From an uncultured Lachnospiraceae bacterium (GTDB lineage: Bacteria; Bacillota_A; Clostridia; Lachnospirales; Lachnospiraceae), in the NCBI GenBank assembly GCA_947564305.1, contig CANOBT010000261.1:1-6269 (forward strand): a stretch of DNA of 6,269 nucleotides, given 5' to 3'. Numbering within the stretch: position 1 is the stretch's first letter; each line of letters opens with the position of its first letter. The notes beneath the pieces were generated by a model. It ran no database searches. It was not told where the DNA came from and saw only the letters and a list, made by a program, of their open reading frames with translations. The translations under genes and the position numbers were made by a program. Shown here in pieces: positions 1-6,138 of the stretch.

Positions 1-321
1 TAGAGCATACTTAATTACAGTCAACTTCGGATCTTTATCGCTAAAAACTCCCAATGTCATTAACCCATAAAAGATATAGAAAAATCCCTTTTTTTGTTTT
101 AAATATTTTTCTCTGAACAAGAAAATATAATATGGATAAGATTTTATATATTGTATTTTTAGACCTTTATATTCTTTTACATCATCAAATCTTTGTTGTA
201 ACGAAATAATGTCTATCGTATACCGATTAATGATCAAATCTATTATATTTTTAACCACTACCCCATTCATTGTTAAATTTGGATAACTGGAATCTGTAAC
301 TACAAGTATTTGCTTCTTCAT
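1..321 (-). CDS. GT4-like glycosyltransferase, N-terminal part (cut by window edge)
   Basis: An open frame of 107 codons runs from an ATG at 321 to the window edge without a stop. It begins MKKQILVVTDSSYPNLT and continues NGVVVKNIIDLI. This is the first beta strand, glycine-containing turn and helix typical of the N-terminal Rossmann half of GT-B fold, GT4-type glycosyltransferases acting on the cytoplasmic face of the membrane. The catalytic C-terminal half, with the usual E-x7-E motif, lies outside the window, so donor and acceptor cannot be inferred. The start overlaps the stop of the polymerase gene as ATGA (318-321), which points to translational coupling and co-transcription. No strong Shine-Dalgarno sequence precedes it; a GGAA lies about 14 bases upstream. 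Base composition is AT-rich like the three genes before it. Alternative: another GT-B enzyme such as a sugar-nucleotide 2-epimerase, but the NGVVVKN region favours GT4. Confidence 0.65.
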   Translation of the reverse strand, partial: MKKQILVVTDSSYPNLTMNGVVVKNIIDLIINRYTIDIISLQQRFDDVKEYKGLKIQYIKSYPYYIFLFREKYLKQKKGFFYIFYGLMTLGVFSDKDPKLTVIKYAL

Positions 322-1526
322 AGACATTTATTTTCCATACAACTTATTTCTTCATTGCTATTTAATGTCAGTATAAAACTGAAAAAAAACACAAAGTAGA
401 ATCCCATAAACACGTTACTGAAAATACACATTAAAGCATTTAATATGACAAGCATTTTTTTATCCGTATATTTCAAACAATATGCATATATAAAAACGAT
501 TATCGTTGTTCCTATTATTCCAAGACAGCATATATTAAAAGGCCAACTTGAAAAAAAGGTTGCCGTATAGTTCCCATATCCCCGTCCAAATATCCATTCT
601 CCTATAGTTAAATCTTTTAATGTAATAAATCCATCACTTCTTCCACCTATAGTTACTAATGAATTCTGTGGTGAAAGTATTCTGCTTATTGTTCTCTTTC
701 CAAAATCGGATGACAATAAATATCCTGTCGCAATCAAAAGAAAAAAAATCAAAAAAAGAACCCCTACTTCAAATGTTCTCTTCCATTTATATCTTACCAT
801 TTTTTTTATAAGCCATATTCCCCAAAGCATCGCCGTAAATATTACTCCTTGTCCGGATGTCGATAAAACAACACCAAGTGTAATAAAGGCTGCATTTATC
901 AGAGATTTTTTATTCTTAGAATAAAAGATATATAATACCAGTATTATAGATACGTACTCAAAATAGTGTGCCGGCTCATAGAAAATGGACGTCGGTCGAA
1001 ACATACCTGTTGCCAGATTCGAAGCTCGGTATTTATACTCTTCCGTATAAGCCCATCTTGCACTGTATCCCACAAAATCATAGCAAAACAACAGATAACT
1101 TAGATATTGTATATACACCGTAATTGTCGCCAATAACGCTATACACTCATAATATTTTGTGGCATATTCCAGATCAAAATACCCTTTCCAGCATATATAA
1201 AGGGTGAAAATAATATAAAATAGATTTTTAGCCATTCTTACCATATATTGCTGGGGACTGGCTACGTACTGTGTGCGAAAAAAAAATGATATACATGTTA
1301 TTCCAATGATATAAGCAATATAAATACTCCACATACCAACTTTAACTATGGAGCGATTATTCTTTTCTTGATAGAATCCAACACTGCCAATTAAACCGGA
1401 GAGAATAATCATAATAAAACTCCCCAGATCCAAAAACTTTATTGGGCTTTTATATATAGAAAGCAATGGCAATAATACTACAAAAATGCTGCATCCTTTT
1501 TTTATTTCTTTACACCCTATCGTCAT
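318..1526 (-). CDS. Wzy-like O-antigen/capsule repeat-unit polymerase
   Basis: This 402-residue, very hydrophobic protein has about 10-12 predicted membrane segments, for example near residues 11-24, 35-50, 65-83, 101-113, 127-147, 189-203, 212-240, 254-271, 334-350 and 360-387. A larger extracytoplasmic part lies around 272-332. It carries RPTSIFYEPAHYFEY at 177-191, STSGQG at 222-227, GGRSDG at 294-299 and FGRGYGN at 313-319. These arginine/glycine-rich loop motifs are typical of O-antigen ligase/polymerase (Wzy) families. The inferred role is to link undecaprenyl-PP-bound repeat units into polymer outside the membrane. Length is normal for Wzy. The gene lies 16 bases after the GT2 stop, with a weak AGG-containing site before the ATG, and overlaps the next gene by 4 bases. 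It is strongly AT-rich and contains an A9 run on the plus strand at 1278-1286, coding Phe-Phe-Phe. Wzy proteins diverge too much for the linkage to be read from sequence. A transporter is less likely given the SGR and YEP motifs. Confidence 0.8.
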   Translation of the reverse strand: MTIGCKEIKKGCSIFVVLLPLLSIYKSPIKFLDLGSFIMIILSGLIGSVGFYQEKNNRSIVKVGMWSIYIAYIIGITCISFFFRTQYVASPQQYMVRMAKNLFYIIFTLYICWKGYFDLEYATKYYECIALLATITVYIQYLSYLLFCYDFVGYSARWAYTEEYKYRASNLATGMFRPTSIFYEPAHYFEYVSIILVLYIFYSKNKKSLINAAFITLGVVLSTSGQGVIFTAMLWGIWLIKKMVRYKWKRTFEVGVLFLIFFLLIATGYLLSSDFGKRTISRILSPQNSLVTIGGRSDGFITLKDLTIGEWIFGRGYGNYTATFFSSWPFNICCLGIIGTTIIVFIYAYCLKYTDKKMLVILNALMCIFSNVFMGFYFVFFFSFILTLNSNEEISCMENKCL

Positions 1527-1542
1527 CTGTAAACCTATTTTT

Positions 1543-2361
1543 CTAATACAATATATAATTTATAATCTTTGCTTTTTTTTTATTTTTTTCTGTAATTAAT
1601 ATACGCCTGACATATTTTGCATAGTTATACGCCAAGAGAAATAAATAAAAAAAGAAAGAAATTTTTTCTTCTTTCTTTAAATATCTAACATTCCGCATAT
1701 TTCCTTTATGCATATCTTTTAAATTCGCTGATAATCCACTTTCTCCAAACTGGCACTTATTTCCACCTGCGATTTCATAAGTTATTGGGATATAATAAAG
1801 AGGATAATAATATGCTATGCGGTTCCACAAATCTATGTCCTCAGCATATCTCATTTCTTCATTAAACAAACCTACCTTCAAGAAAATTTCTTTATTAATT
1901 AACGCAGTTGATGTATGGGGCCAATTCTTTAACAATATATGCTTTAAATCCAGCATATATAAATTATTACTCACTTTTTTCCCCCAGTGAATGTTTTCGT
2001 TGTTTCTATTACACCCTATAAATAGAATTTGCTCATTTTTTGATATCTGCTCCCATTGTTTCTCTATCTTTTCTGGCAACCACACATCATCTGAATCCAA
2101 TAATGCAATCCACTCTGAGTTAGCCTCTCTTATTCCTACGTTTCTTGCAGTTGAAACCCCACCATTTTCTTTTAAGATAATTTTAATTTTATTTTCTTTT
2201 GAAAAATTTTTTTTAATTAATTCTACAGAATCATCTGTAGAGCCGTCATCCACAACAATAATTTTGTCTATTAAATCAAACCTTGTTTGATTTAATACGG
2301 AATTAATACAATCAACAATAGTTCTTCTGCTATTGTACATTGGTATAACAACACTGATCAT
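1543..2361 (-). CDS. GT2 family glycosyltransferase
   Basis: A 272-residue GT-A fold inverting glycosyltransferase of family 2. It opens with the nucleotide-binding strand ISVVIPMYN (2-10). This is followed by VDDGSTDDS (37-45), NGGVSTARN (66-74), the metal-binding LDSDD (88-92), HTSTALINKEIF (149-160) and the catalytic-base region YAEDIDLW (172-179). The C-terminus (about 232-265) is hydrophobic then lysine-rich and probably contacts the membrane. It should add one sugar to the undecaprenyl-PP-linked repeat unit on the cytoplasmic side; donor and linkage are unknown. The start is well supported: AGGAAAG lies 5 bases before the ATG. The 48-base gap from the preceding gene holds no visible terminator. 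The last codons run through A7 and A9 tracts (1573-1589), so slippage there would change only the tail. It is AT-rich like its left-hand neighbours. Confidence 0.9.
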   Translation of the reverse strand: MISVVIPMYNSRRTIVDCINSVLNQTRFDLIDKIIVVDDGSTDDSVELIKKNFSKENKIKIILKENGGVSTARNVGIREANSEWIALLDSDDVWLPEKIEKQWEQISKNEQILFIGCNRNNENIHWGKKVSNNLYMLDLKHILLKNWPHTSTALINKEIFLKVGLFNEEMRYAEDIDLWNRIAYYYPLYYIPITYEIAGGNKCQFGESGLSANLKDMHKGNMRNVRYLKKEEKISFFFYLFLLAYNYAKYVRRILITEKNKKKAKIINYILY

Positions 2362-2409
2362 GATATCTTTCCTAAATTCTTTTAATTGTCTGATAAATAA
2401 AATTCTGCT

Positions 2410-3186
2410 TCACGCAAAAACCAATTTACAAACTTCTATAAATATACATTCAAATATATACATCTTTGAATATCCATTAAAACAATAAATACGATATCTG
2501 TCTTTTATCCGCAGCAACATTTTCCGGAGCGACTTTTGATTGCTTATTCCACCTAACGTAAAGTTCGTAATAACTTTATCTGATATAATAAATTTTCTCT
2601 TCTGTTTAAACTGGCGAAGCCAAAAATCAAAATCAGCATATATAGAGGATCCATAACATCCTATCTCCTCATAAGTTTTTTTTGTAACAAACATAGCCGG
2701 ATGACAAAAATCCATCGAAGTTTTATATTTTCTTATTCTTGGTTTTTTAATGCTTTTTCTATTTCCCTTCCATTTATATACAGCACACATCAGAATGTCA
2801 CATGAAGAATCTTGAAACATATTCACTGCCGTTTCCGCCGCATCCGACTCATACCAGTCATCGCTGTTTACCATTCCTATAATTTCTCCGTTTGACATCT
2901 CAATGCCCTTGTTCATAGCATCATACAAGCCCTTATCCTTTTCGCTTATGACCCTGTATCTGATTTCTCTGTCCTCAAATGCCTTTCGGTATTTCTCTAC
3001 AATATCAATCGTTTTATCTGTAGATTTTCCATCAATTATCAAATACTCTATATTTTCATATGTCTGCTGCAAAACAGATTCTAACGTTTTGCTAATCGTC
3101 CTCTCACTATTAAAGCATACCGTTATAATACTGACTAAAATATTGGCATCATTTTTACTCTGCTCAATCATTCTCCATCTACTCAC
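2410..3186 (-). CDS. GT2 family glycosyltransferase
   Basis: A 258-residue cytoplasmic GT2 enzyme, distinct from the next one. Motifs in order are VSIITVCFNSERTI (18-31), IIDGKSTDKT (50-59), SEKDKGLYDAMNKG (81-94), the DXD-type VNSDDWY (106-112), HPAMFV (162-167) and YADFDFWLR (183-191), which holds the likely catalytic aspartate. The KDKGLYDAMNKG and HPAMFV signatures match the WcaA/colanic-acid-like GT2 branch common in EPS clusters. It probably adds the second or third sugar of the repeat unit. The start is uncertain. The longest frame begins at a GTG at 3186, six bases after the upstream stop, without a good ribosome binding site. An ATG at 3171 (residue 6) has GGAG only one base upstream. 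Either start keeps the whole catalytic domain. It is the first gene after the drop in G+C content, although its N-terminal half is less AT-rich than its C-terminal half. Confidence 0.9.
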   Translation of the reverse strand: MSRWRMIEQSKNDANILVSIITVCFNSERTISKTLESVLQQTYENIEYLIIDGKSTDKTIDIVEKYRKAFEDREIRYRVISEKDKGLYDAMNKGIEMSNGEIIGMVNSDDWYESDAAETAVNMFQDSSCDILMCAVYKWKGNRKSIKKPRIRKYKTSMDFCHPAMFVTKKTYEEIGCYGSSIYADFDFWLRQFKQKRKFIISDKVITNFTLGGISNQKSLRKMLLRIKDRYRIYCFNGYSKMYIFECIFIEVCKLVFA

Positions 3187-3192
3187 TATTAA

Positions 3193-4980
3193 CTATACTT
3201 CAGGCATTTCTGTTTCTAAAATGGATTTCCCTGGATTCGTAACATCAAACTCTAATCCATCATACCGACTCAGCTCCTGACTGTAAGCGTTGTTCCCAAA
3301 CGCCTTATCCACCAGCCCCGATATCTTCCCCGGTACATAGCTTCCAGCAACCACCACAGGTTTTAGCAGCTTTGTCACCCATATCTTCTTCCCCGCCGCC
3401 TCCGCGATCTCCCTCACCATCTCACTGGTCTTCGTATACTCCCCGTTCTGCGGGAAGTAGATCCCTCCCTCTCCGGACAGCATCAGCTTACACAAAAATT
3501 CGCAGAGATTATCGATATACAGCATCGACCTCCGGTTCTCCACATCCGGAAATACCGGCAGCTTCTTTGCCAGTTTCTCCAGAGTACGATAGTTTCCTTT
3601 ACTTTCTCTCCCATAGATCATCGGCGGCCGTAACACCGCCACCCGGAAATCTTCATCAGCAAGCGCCCTCACCCCTTTATCCGCCTGCCACTTGCTGTCC
3701 CCGTAGAAATTCGCTGGGGCCGGCAGCGTATGCTCATCGATCATCTTCTCCTTCCCATAAGGAGCGGAATCTCCATAGATGATCATGGAGGACATGAAGA
3801 CAAACTGCCTGACTCCCCCGGCTTTCGCCTTCTCCGCCGTCTCTATGGCCAGATCGGTATTCACTGCATAGTATTTCTTTTTCTCCGCCTCTGAAACTTT
3901 CCCTATGTCCGCATGGGCGATCCCCGCCACATGGAACACCGCATCATAAGGGGAAAAGTCCGCCTCTCTCCAAGATGGATCCTGCATGTCCAGCGTATCA
4001 ATAGTAAAATTTACAGGATAGTGTTCCTTCGCCCAGTTCTCGAAGGATTCTCCGATATAGGAACCTGCTCCGGTAATCAGAACTCTCCTTTTATTCTTTT
4101 CACTTGTATCAATATTGAAATGCTTTCTATATCCGTAGTCTTCAAAGCCGACTTCTTCCTCGCTCACTGTTATTGTGTATCCCCTGCCCCAGTCTTTGAC
4201 GCCTTCCCCGCTTTGGGATTTCTGCTTCTTCCGATTCATCTCCCCGGTTCCACCTTCCACAACTCCCCGGCTTCCCAGAACCGAAAAAACAGTTCCCACT
4301 AAACATCTCAAATCAAAAAACAGGGCTCTCATCCCGCCCTGCTGCAGCTGTCTTGCGTATTCTCCATCCAGTTTCGCCTTGTCCGCGATCTCCAGCTCAT
4401 CCCGTCCGTTGATCTGGGCCCACCCGGTAAGCCCCGGCTTCACATCATTTGCCCCGTATTTATCCCTCTGCGCTATCAGGTCATCCTGATTCCACAGAGC
4501 GGGGCGCGGTCCTATAATACTCATATTTCCCGCAAAAATATCCCAGATCTGGGGAAGCTCGTCCAGACTGTATTTTCTCAGGAATTTTCCGACCCGTGTG
4601 ATATACTGCTCCGGATTAGTGAGCTGGTGTGTCGGTACATCATGGGGCGTCGACATTTTCATGGATCGAAATTTGTGGAGGCGGAAGTGTTCTTTTCCTC
4701 TGCCGATGCGCTCCTGTGTGAAGAAAACCGGTCCCGGATCGTCCACAAAAACTGCAGCGGATATCCCTGCGTAGAGCGGGGTCAAAAGAAGCAATCCTGC
4801 AAAAGATAATACCTTGTCTAACACCGGCTTAATCTTCTTTTCATAGGCGGTTCCCTCCGCACCCTCTCGCTCCGGATGCTCGCTCCTGCTATTCTTTCTT
4901 TTTCCAATAAAGTTTAAAACAGCATAACAGCAGGCCATAAAGCCTGCCGCTGCCACGATTGCTTTCTTCTTATTTTTCAT
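3193..4980 (-). CDS. Monotopic phosphoglycosyl transferase fused to an SDR sugar epimerase/reductase
   Basis: A 595-residue two-domain protein. Residues 7-25 are an added N-terminal membrane segment. Residues 50-240 form a bacterial sugar transferase (PglC/WbaP-type) domain: a re-entrant membrane helix with a central TP (55-78), FTQERIG (87-93), KFRSM (103-107), the catalytic Asp-Glu pair in SLDELPQ (D140-E141), IGPRP (156-160) and PGLTGWAQINGR (182-193). It moves a sugar-1-phosphate from UDP-sugar to undecaprenyl phosphate, starting the glycan. After a polar linker (about 245-295) comes an extended SDR domain: VLITGAGSYIG (300-310) binds NAD(P), MSSM (396-399) supplies serine, and YGDSK (426-430) gives the YxxxK catalytic pair. 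The two activities are normally separate neighbouring genes. The frame is open upstream to an ATG at 5112, but that extension looks non-coding, so I use 4980 (start MKNKKK), although its ribosome site is weak. An internal ATG at 4239 could mark an older SDR start. The sugar is unknown; the SDR may be a 4-reductase or 4-epimerase. Confidence 0.88.
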   Translation of the reverse strand: MKNKKKAIVAAAGFMACCYAVLNFIGKRKNSRSEHPEREGAEGTAYEKKIKPVLDKVLSFAGLLLLTPLYAGISAAVFVDDPGPVFFTQERIGRGKEHFRLHKFRSMKMSTPHDVPTHQLTNPEQYITRVGKFLRKYSLDELPQIWDIFAGNMSIIGPRPALWNQDDLIAQRDKYGANDVKPGLTGWAQINGRDELEIADKAKLDGEYARQLQQGGMRALFFDLRCLVGTVFSVLGSRGVVEGGTGEMNRKKQKSQSGEGVKDWGRGYTITVSEEEVGFEDYGYRKHFNIDTSEKNKRRVLITGAGSYIGESFENWAKEHYPVNFTIDTLDMQDPSWREADFSPYDAVFHVAGIAHADIGKVSEAEKKKYYAVNTDLAIETAEKAKAGGVRQFVFMSSMIIYGDSAPYGKEKMIDEHTLPAPANFYGDSKWQADKGVRALADEDFRVAVLRPPMIYGRESKGNYRTLEKLAKKLPVFPDVENRRSMLYIDNLCEFLCKLMLSGEGGIYFPQNGEYTKTSEMVREIAEAAGKKIWVTKLLKPVVVAGSYVPGKISGLVDKAFGNNAYSQELSRYDGLEFDVTNPGKSILETEMPEV

Positions 4981-5125
4981 TTTTCTTATATTTGCTGAAA
5001 CGCCATTTCTCACACAGGGCAGGCTTCGCCATTCCGGCATATCTCCATACCCCGGATCAAAAACTCCCTGTGACCACTGCCCTCTGCACCGCGCGCGAAG
5101 CGTCGTCTGCATCCTTCAGCTTCTT
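4981..5125 (-). promoter_or_regulatory. Structured leader between the antiterminator genes and the glycan genes
   Basis: These 145 bases separate the second antiterminator stop from the transferase start, while most other junctions in the operon are overlapping or short. The RNA can form a 24-base hairpin (5033-5056) and three longer pairings of seven bases each: 5095-5101 with 5023-5029 (GCTTCGC with GCGAAGC), 5077-5083 with 5016-5022 (AGGGCAG with CTGCCCT), and 5066-5072 with 5013-5019 (CACAGGG with CCCTGTG). The last two compete for the same bases, and the first two cross, so the leader may form a pseudoknot or switch between folds. The segment is G+C-rich, and read in frame it gives an arginine/tryptophan-rich peptide unlike a transferase N-terminus. 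I infer a cis-acting RNA, possibly the loading site for the LoaP-like proteins. That role is not shown by sequence alone. Confidence 0.5.
5033..5056 (-). promoter_or_regulatory. RNA hairpin in the leader
   Basis: In the transcript the arms UCCGGGGUAU and AUAUGCCGGA pair around the loop GGAG. They make five outer pairs, a single G-G mismatch, one G-U wobble and three A-U pairs. No U-run follows, so it is not an intrinsic terminator. A short bulged stem-loop in a 5' leader is the kind of element LoaP-type proteins are known to bind, but I cannot compare it with a known binding site. Confidence 0.45.
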
Positions 5126-5629
5126 TTACCTCTTTTCCACCACTCCAAGTCCCAGCGTTACTTCCACTTTCCTGCCAAGCAATGGGACTTCCAACACGAC
5201 CAGTCTCTTATGTCTCAAAATCTTCTTTATTCGCCCCTCATAGTCTTTCAACGCTCCGGAAGTAACGACCAGCCTGTCCCCTTCCAAGTACCCCTCCGAG
5301 TATCGGACCACATGCTCCTCATCTTCGAGTTCTCTCAGATACGCCTCCTCTTCTGGGTATAACGGCGTGATCTCCTCGCCTGTTTTCAAAAGCTTTGTCA
5401 TCGCCTTTATCTTTTTCAAGCGCAGGTACATATCCTCCGCACGGTCTGTTTCTATAAAAACATAGCCGGGAAAGAGCCTTGTCTCCACCATGGTCATTTC
5501 CCCGCCCACCTTTGTCATCCGTTCCGCCAGGGGAATAAAGATATCCTCCCCTTCCTCCATCACACGCTCCCGGCACTGTCTCGCGATCTCCGTTTCCCGT
5601 CCTGTATAGACCTGTATCACATACCACAT
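5126..5629 (-). CDS. loaP: LoaP-type NusG paralogue (processive antiterminator), second copy
   Basis: A 167-residue specialised NusG paralogue. The NGN domain covers about residues 1-95: MWYVIQVYTGRE at the start binds RNA polymerase in this family, and RLFPGYVFIE (51-60) is the hallmark strand. It is followed by an acidic helix (93-105) and a KOW domain from about 117: GDRLVVTSGALKDYEGRIKKILRHKR (117-142), then LLGRKVEVTLGLGVVEK. The FPGYVF plus RHKR combination and the absence of other domains match LoaP, which travels with RNA polymerase and suppresses termination in long biosynthetic operons. Its ATG shares one base with the upstream TGA (TGATG), and GGAG lies 8 bases before the start (5638-5641), so translation is probably coupled. 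Its KOW motif is closer to consensus than that of the first copy. It sits directly before the structured leader and the initiating transferase. Confidence 0.87.
   Translation of the reverse strand: MWYVIQVYTGRETEIARQCRERVMEEGEDIFIPLAERMTKVGGEMTMVETRLFPGYVFIETDRAEDMYLRLKKIKAMTKLLKTGEEITPLYPEEEAYLRELEDEEHVVRYSEGYLEGDRLVVTSGALKDYEGRIKKILRHKRLVVLEVPLLGRKVEVTLGLGVVEKR
5612..5629 (-). repeat. 18-base direct repeat, copy 2 (start of second antiterminator gene)
   Basis: The first six codons (MWYVIQ) of this gene are base-for-base identical to 6121-6138, including all third positions, although the proteins diverge strongly afterwards. The copies lie 509 bases apart in the same orientation and frame. 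Confidence 0.9.
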
Positions 5630-6138
5630 CAGCTCTTCTCCGTGATCTCCAGGCCGACGCCCACCAGTTTTTCCTCTCCGTTTGGAAACGACAGGCTGAT
5701 ATAGCCTTTTCTTTTATGCCGGTCGATCTTTCTGACGGAAGGTTCCAGCCCGGCCAAAACGCCATCTTTTATCTTTAAAACGCCGCTTTCGATCACCCCG
5801 TAAGACATGCCGATCTCATTTGTCTCTCCTGTCAGCTTCGTCAGAAGCTCTTCCTCCTCTTCCCGGACCGGGCAGATTTCTCCGTTGTAGCCCAACAACT
5901 TTGCAAGTCCTGTCATTCGTTTCAGCTTTTCAGCGGATGCGGACGGATCATCTGTTATCAGAAAAACATAGCCCGGCAGAAAGCGCTCTCTTTCTTCATG
6001 CCACTGCCCCAAGTATCTTTTTTTGCTGATGCAATACAGTACTTTGCAATCTTTGTAGGATCCTTCCGGAAGCATCTTTTTTGTTTTTTCTTTTACGGCC
6101 TCCTCACGCCCCGCTCCTGTCTGTATCACATACCACAT
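5629..6138 (-). CDS. loaP: LoaP-type NusG paralogue, first copy with divergent KOW domain
   Basis: A 169-residue protein, the first gene of the visible operon. MWYVIQTGAGREEAV opens an NGN domain (about 1-92). It continues with CKVLYCISKKRYLGQWHEERERF (31-53) and the family signature FLPGYVFL (53-60), then LAKLLGYNGEICPV (78-91) and an acidic helix (92-104). The C-terminal KOW-like region (about 118-165) contains KIDRHKR (137-143), as in LoaP, but reads VLAGLEPSVRKI where the second copy has ALKDYEGRIKKI, so the usual KOW glycine is replaced. This may alter RNA or partner binding. Expected role: polymerase-bound antitermination for the polysaccharide operon. Alternatively it could modulate the second copy. 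The ATG at 6138 is preceded by AAAGGGA at a 5-base spacing. Its first 18 bases are identical to those of the second copy. G+C content is near 50-57%, unlike the downstream glycosyltransferases. Confidence 0.85.
   Translation of the reverse strand: MWYVIQTGAGREEAVKEKTKKMLPEGSYKDCKVLYCISKKRYLGQWHEERERFLPGYVFLITDDPSASAEKLKRMTGLAKLLGYNGEICPVREEEEELLTKLTGETNEIGMSYGVIESGVLKIKDGVLAGLEPSVRKIDRHKRKGYISLSFPNGEEKLVGVGLEITEKS
6121..6138 (-). repeat. 18-base direct repeat, copy 1 (start of first antiterminator gene)
   Basis: Identical to 5612-5629. Exchange between the two copies would remove exactly one antiterminator gene and leave an intact in-frame single copy behind the original promoter and ribosome site. 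Confidence 0.9.

Noticed and set aside
2362..2409. Possible terminator between the two GT2 genes
   Set aside because: The 48 bases are AT-rich but contain no stable stem followed by a T-run; the genes read as one transcript.
1991..3280. Plus-strand open frames opposite the two GT2 genes
   Set aside because: Antisense readings of conserved GT2 motifs, without independent support.
3372..4809. Several plus-strand open frames opposite the transferase/SDR gene
   Set aside because: Their proteins are Ser/Pro/His-rich antisense readings of a gene with clear catalytic motifs; no ribosome sites or domains support them.
4981..5125. RfaH-type ops element
   Set aside because: No GGCGGTAG-like sequence occurs in the leader; GGCGAAGC is only superficially similar and is explained by its pairing with 5095-5101.
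5319..5765. Long minus-strand open frame overlapping both antiterminator genes
   Set aside because: It lies in another frame of two well-supported NGN/KOW genes, has low-complexity charged sequence and no domain; it is a shadow of G+C-rich coding.
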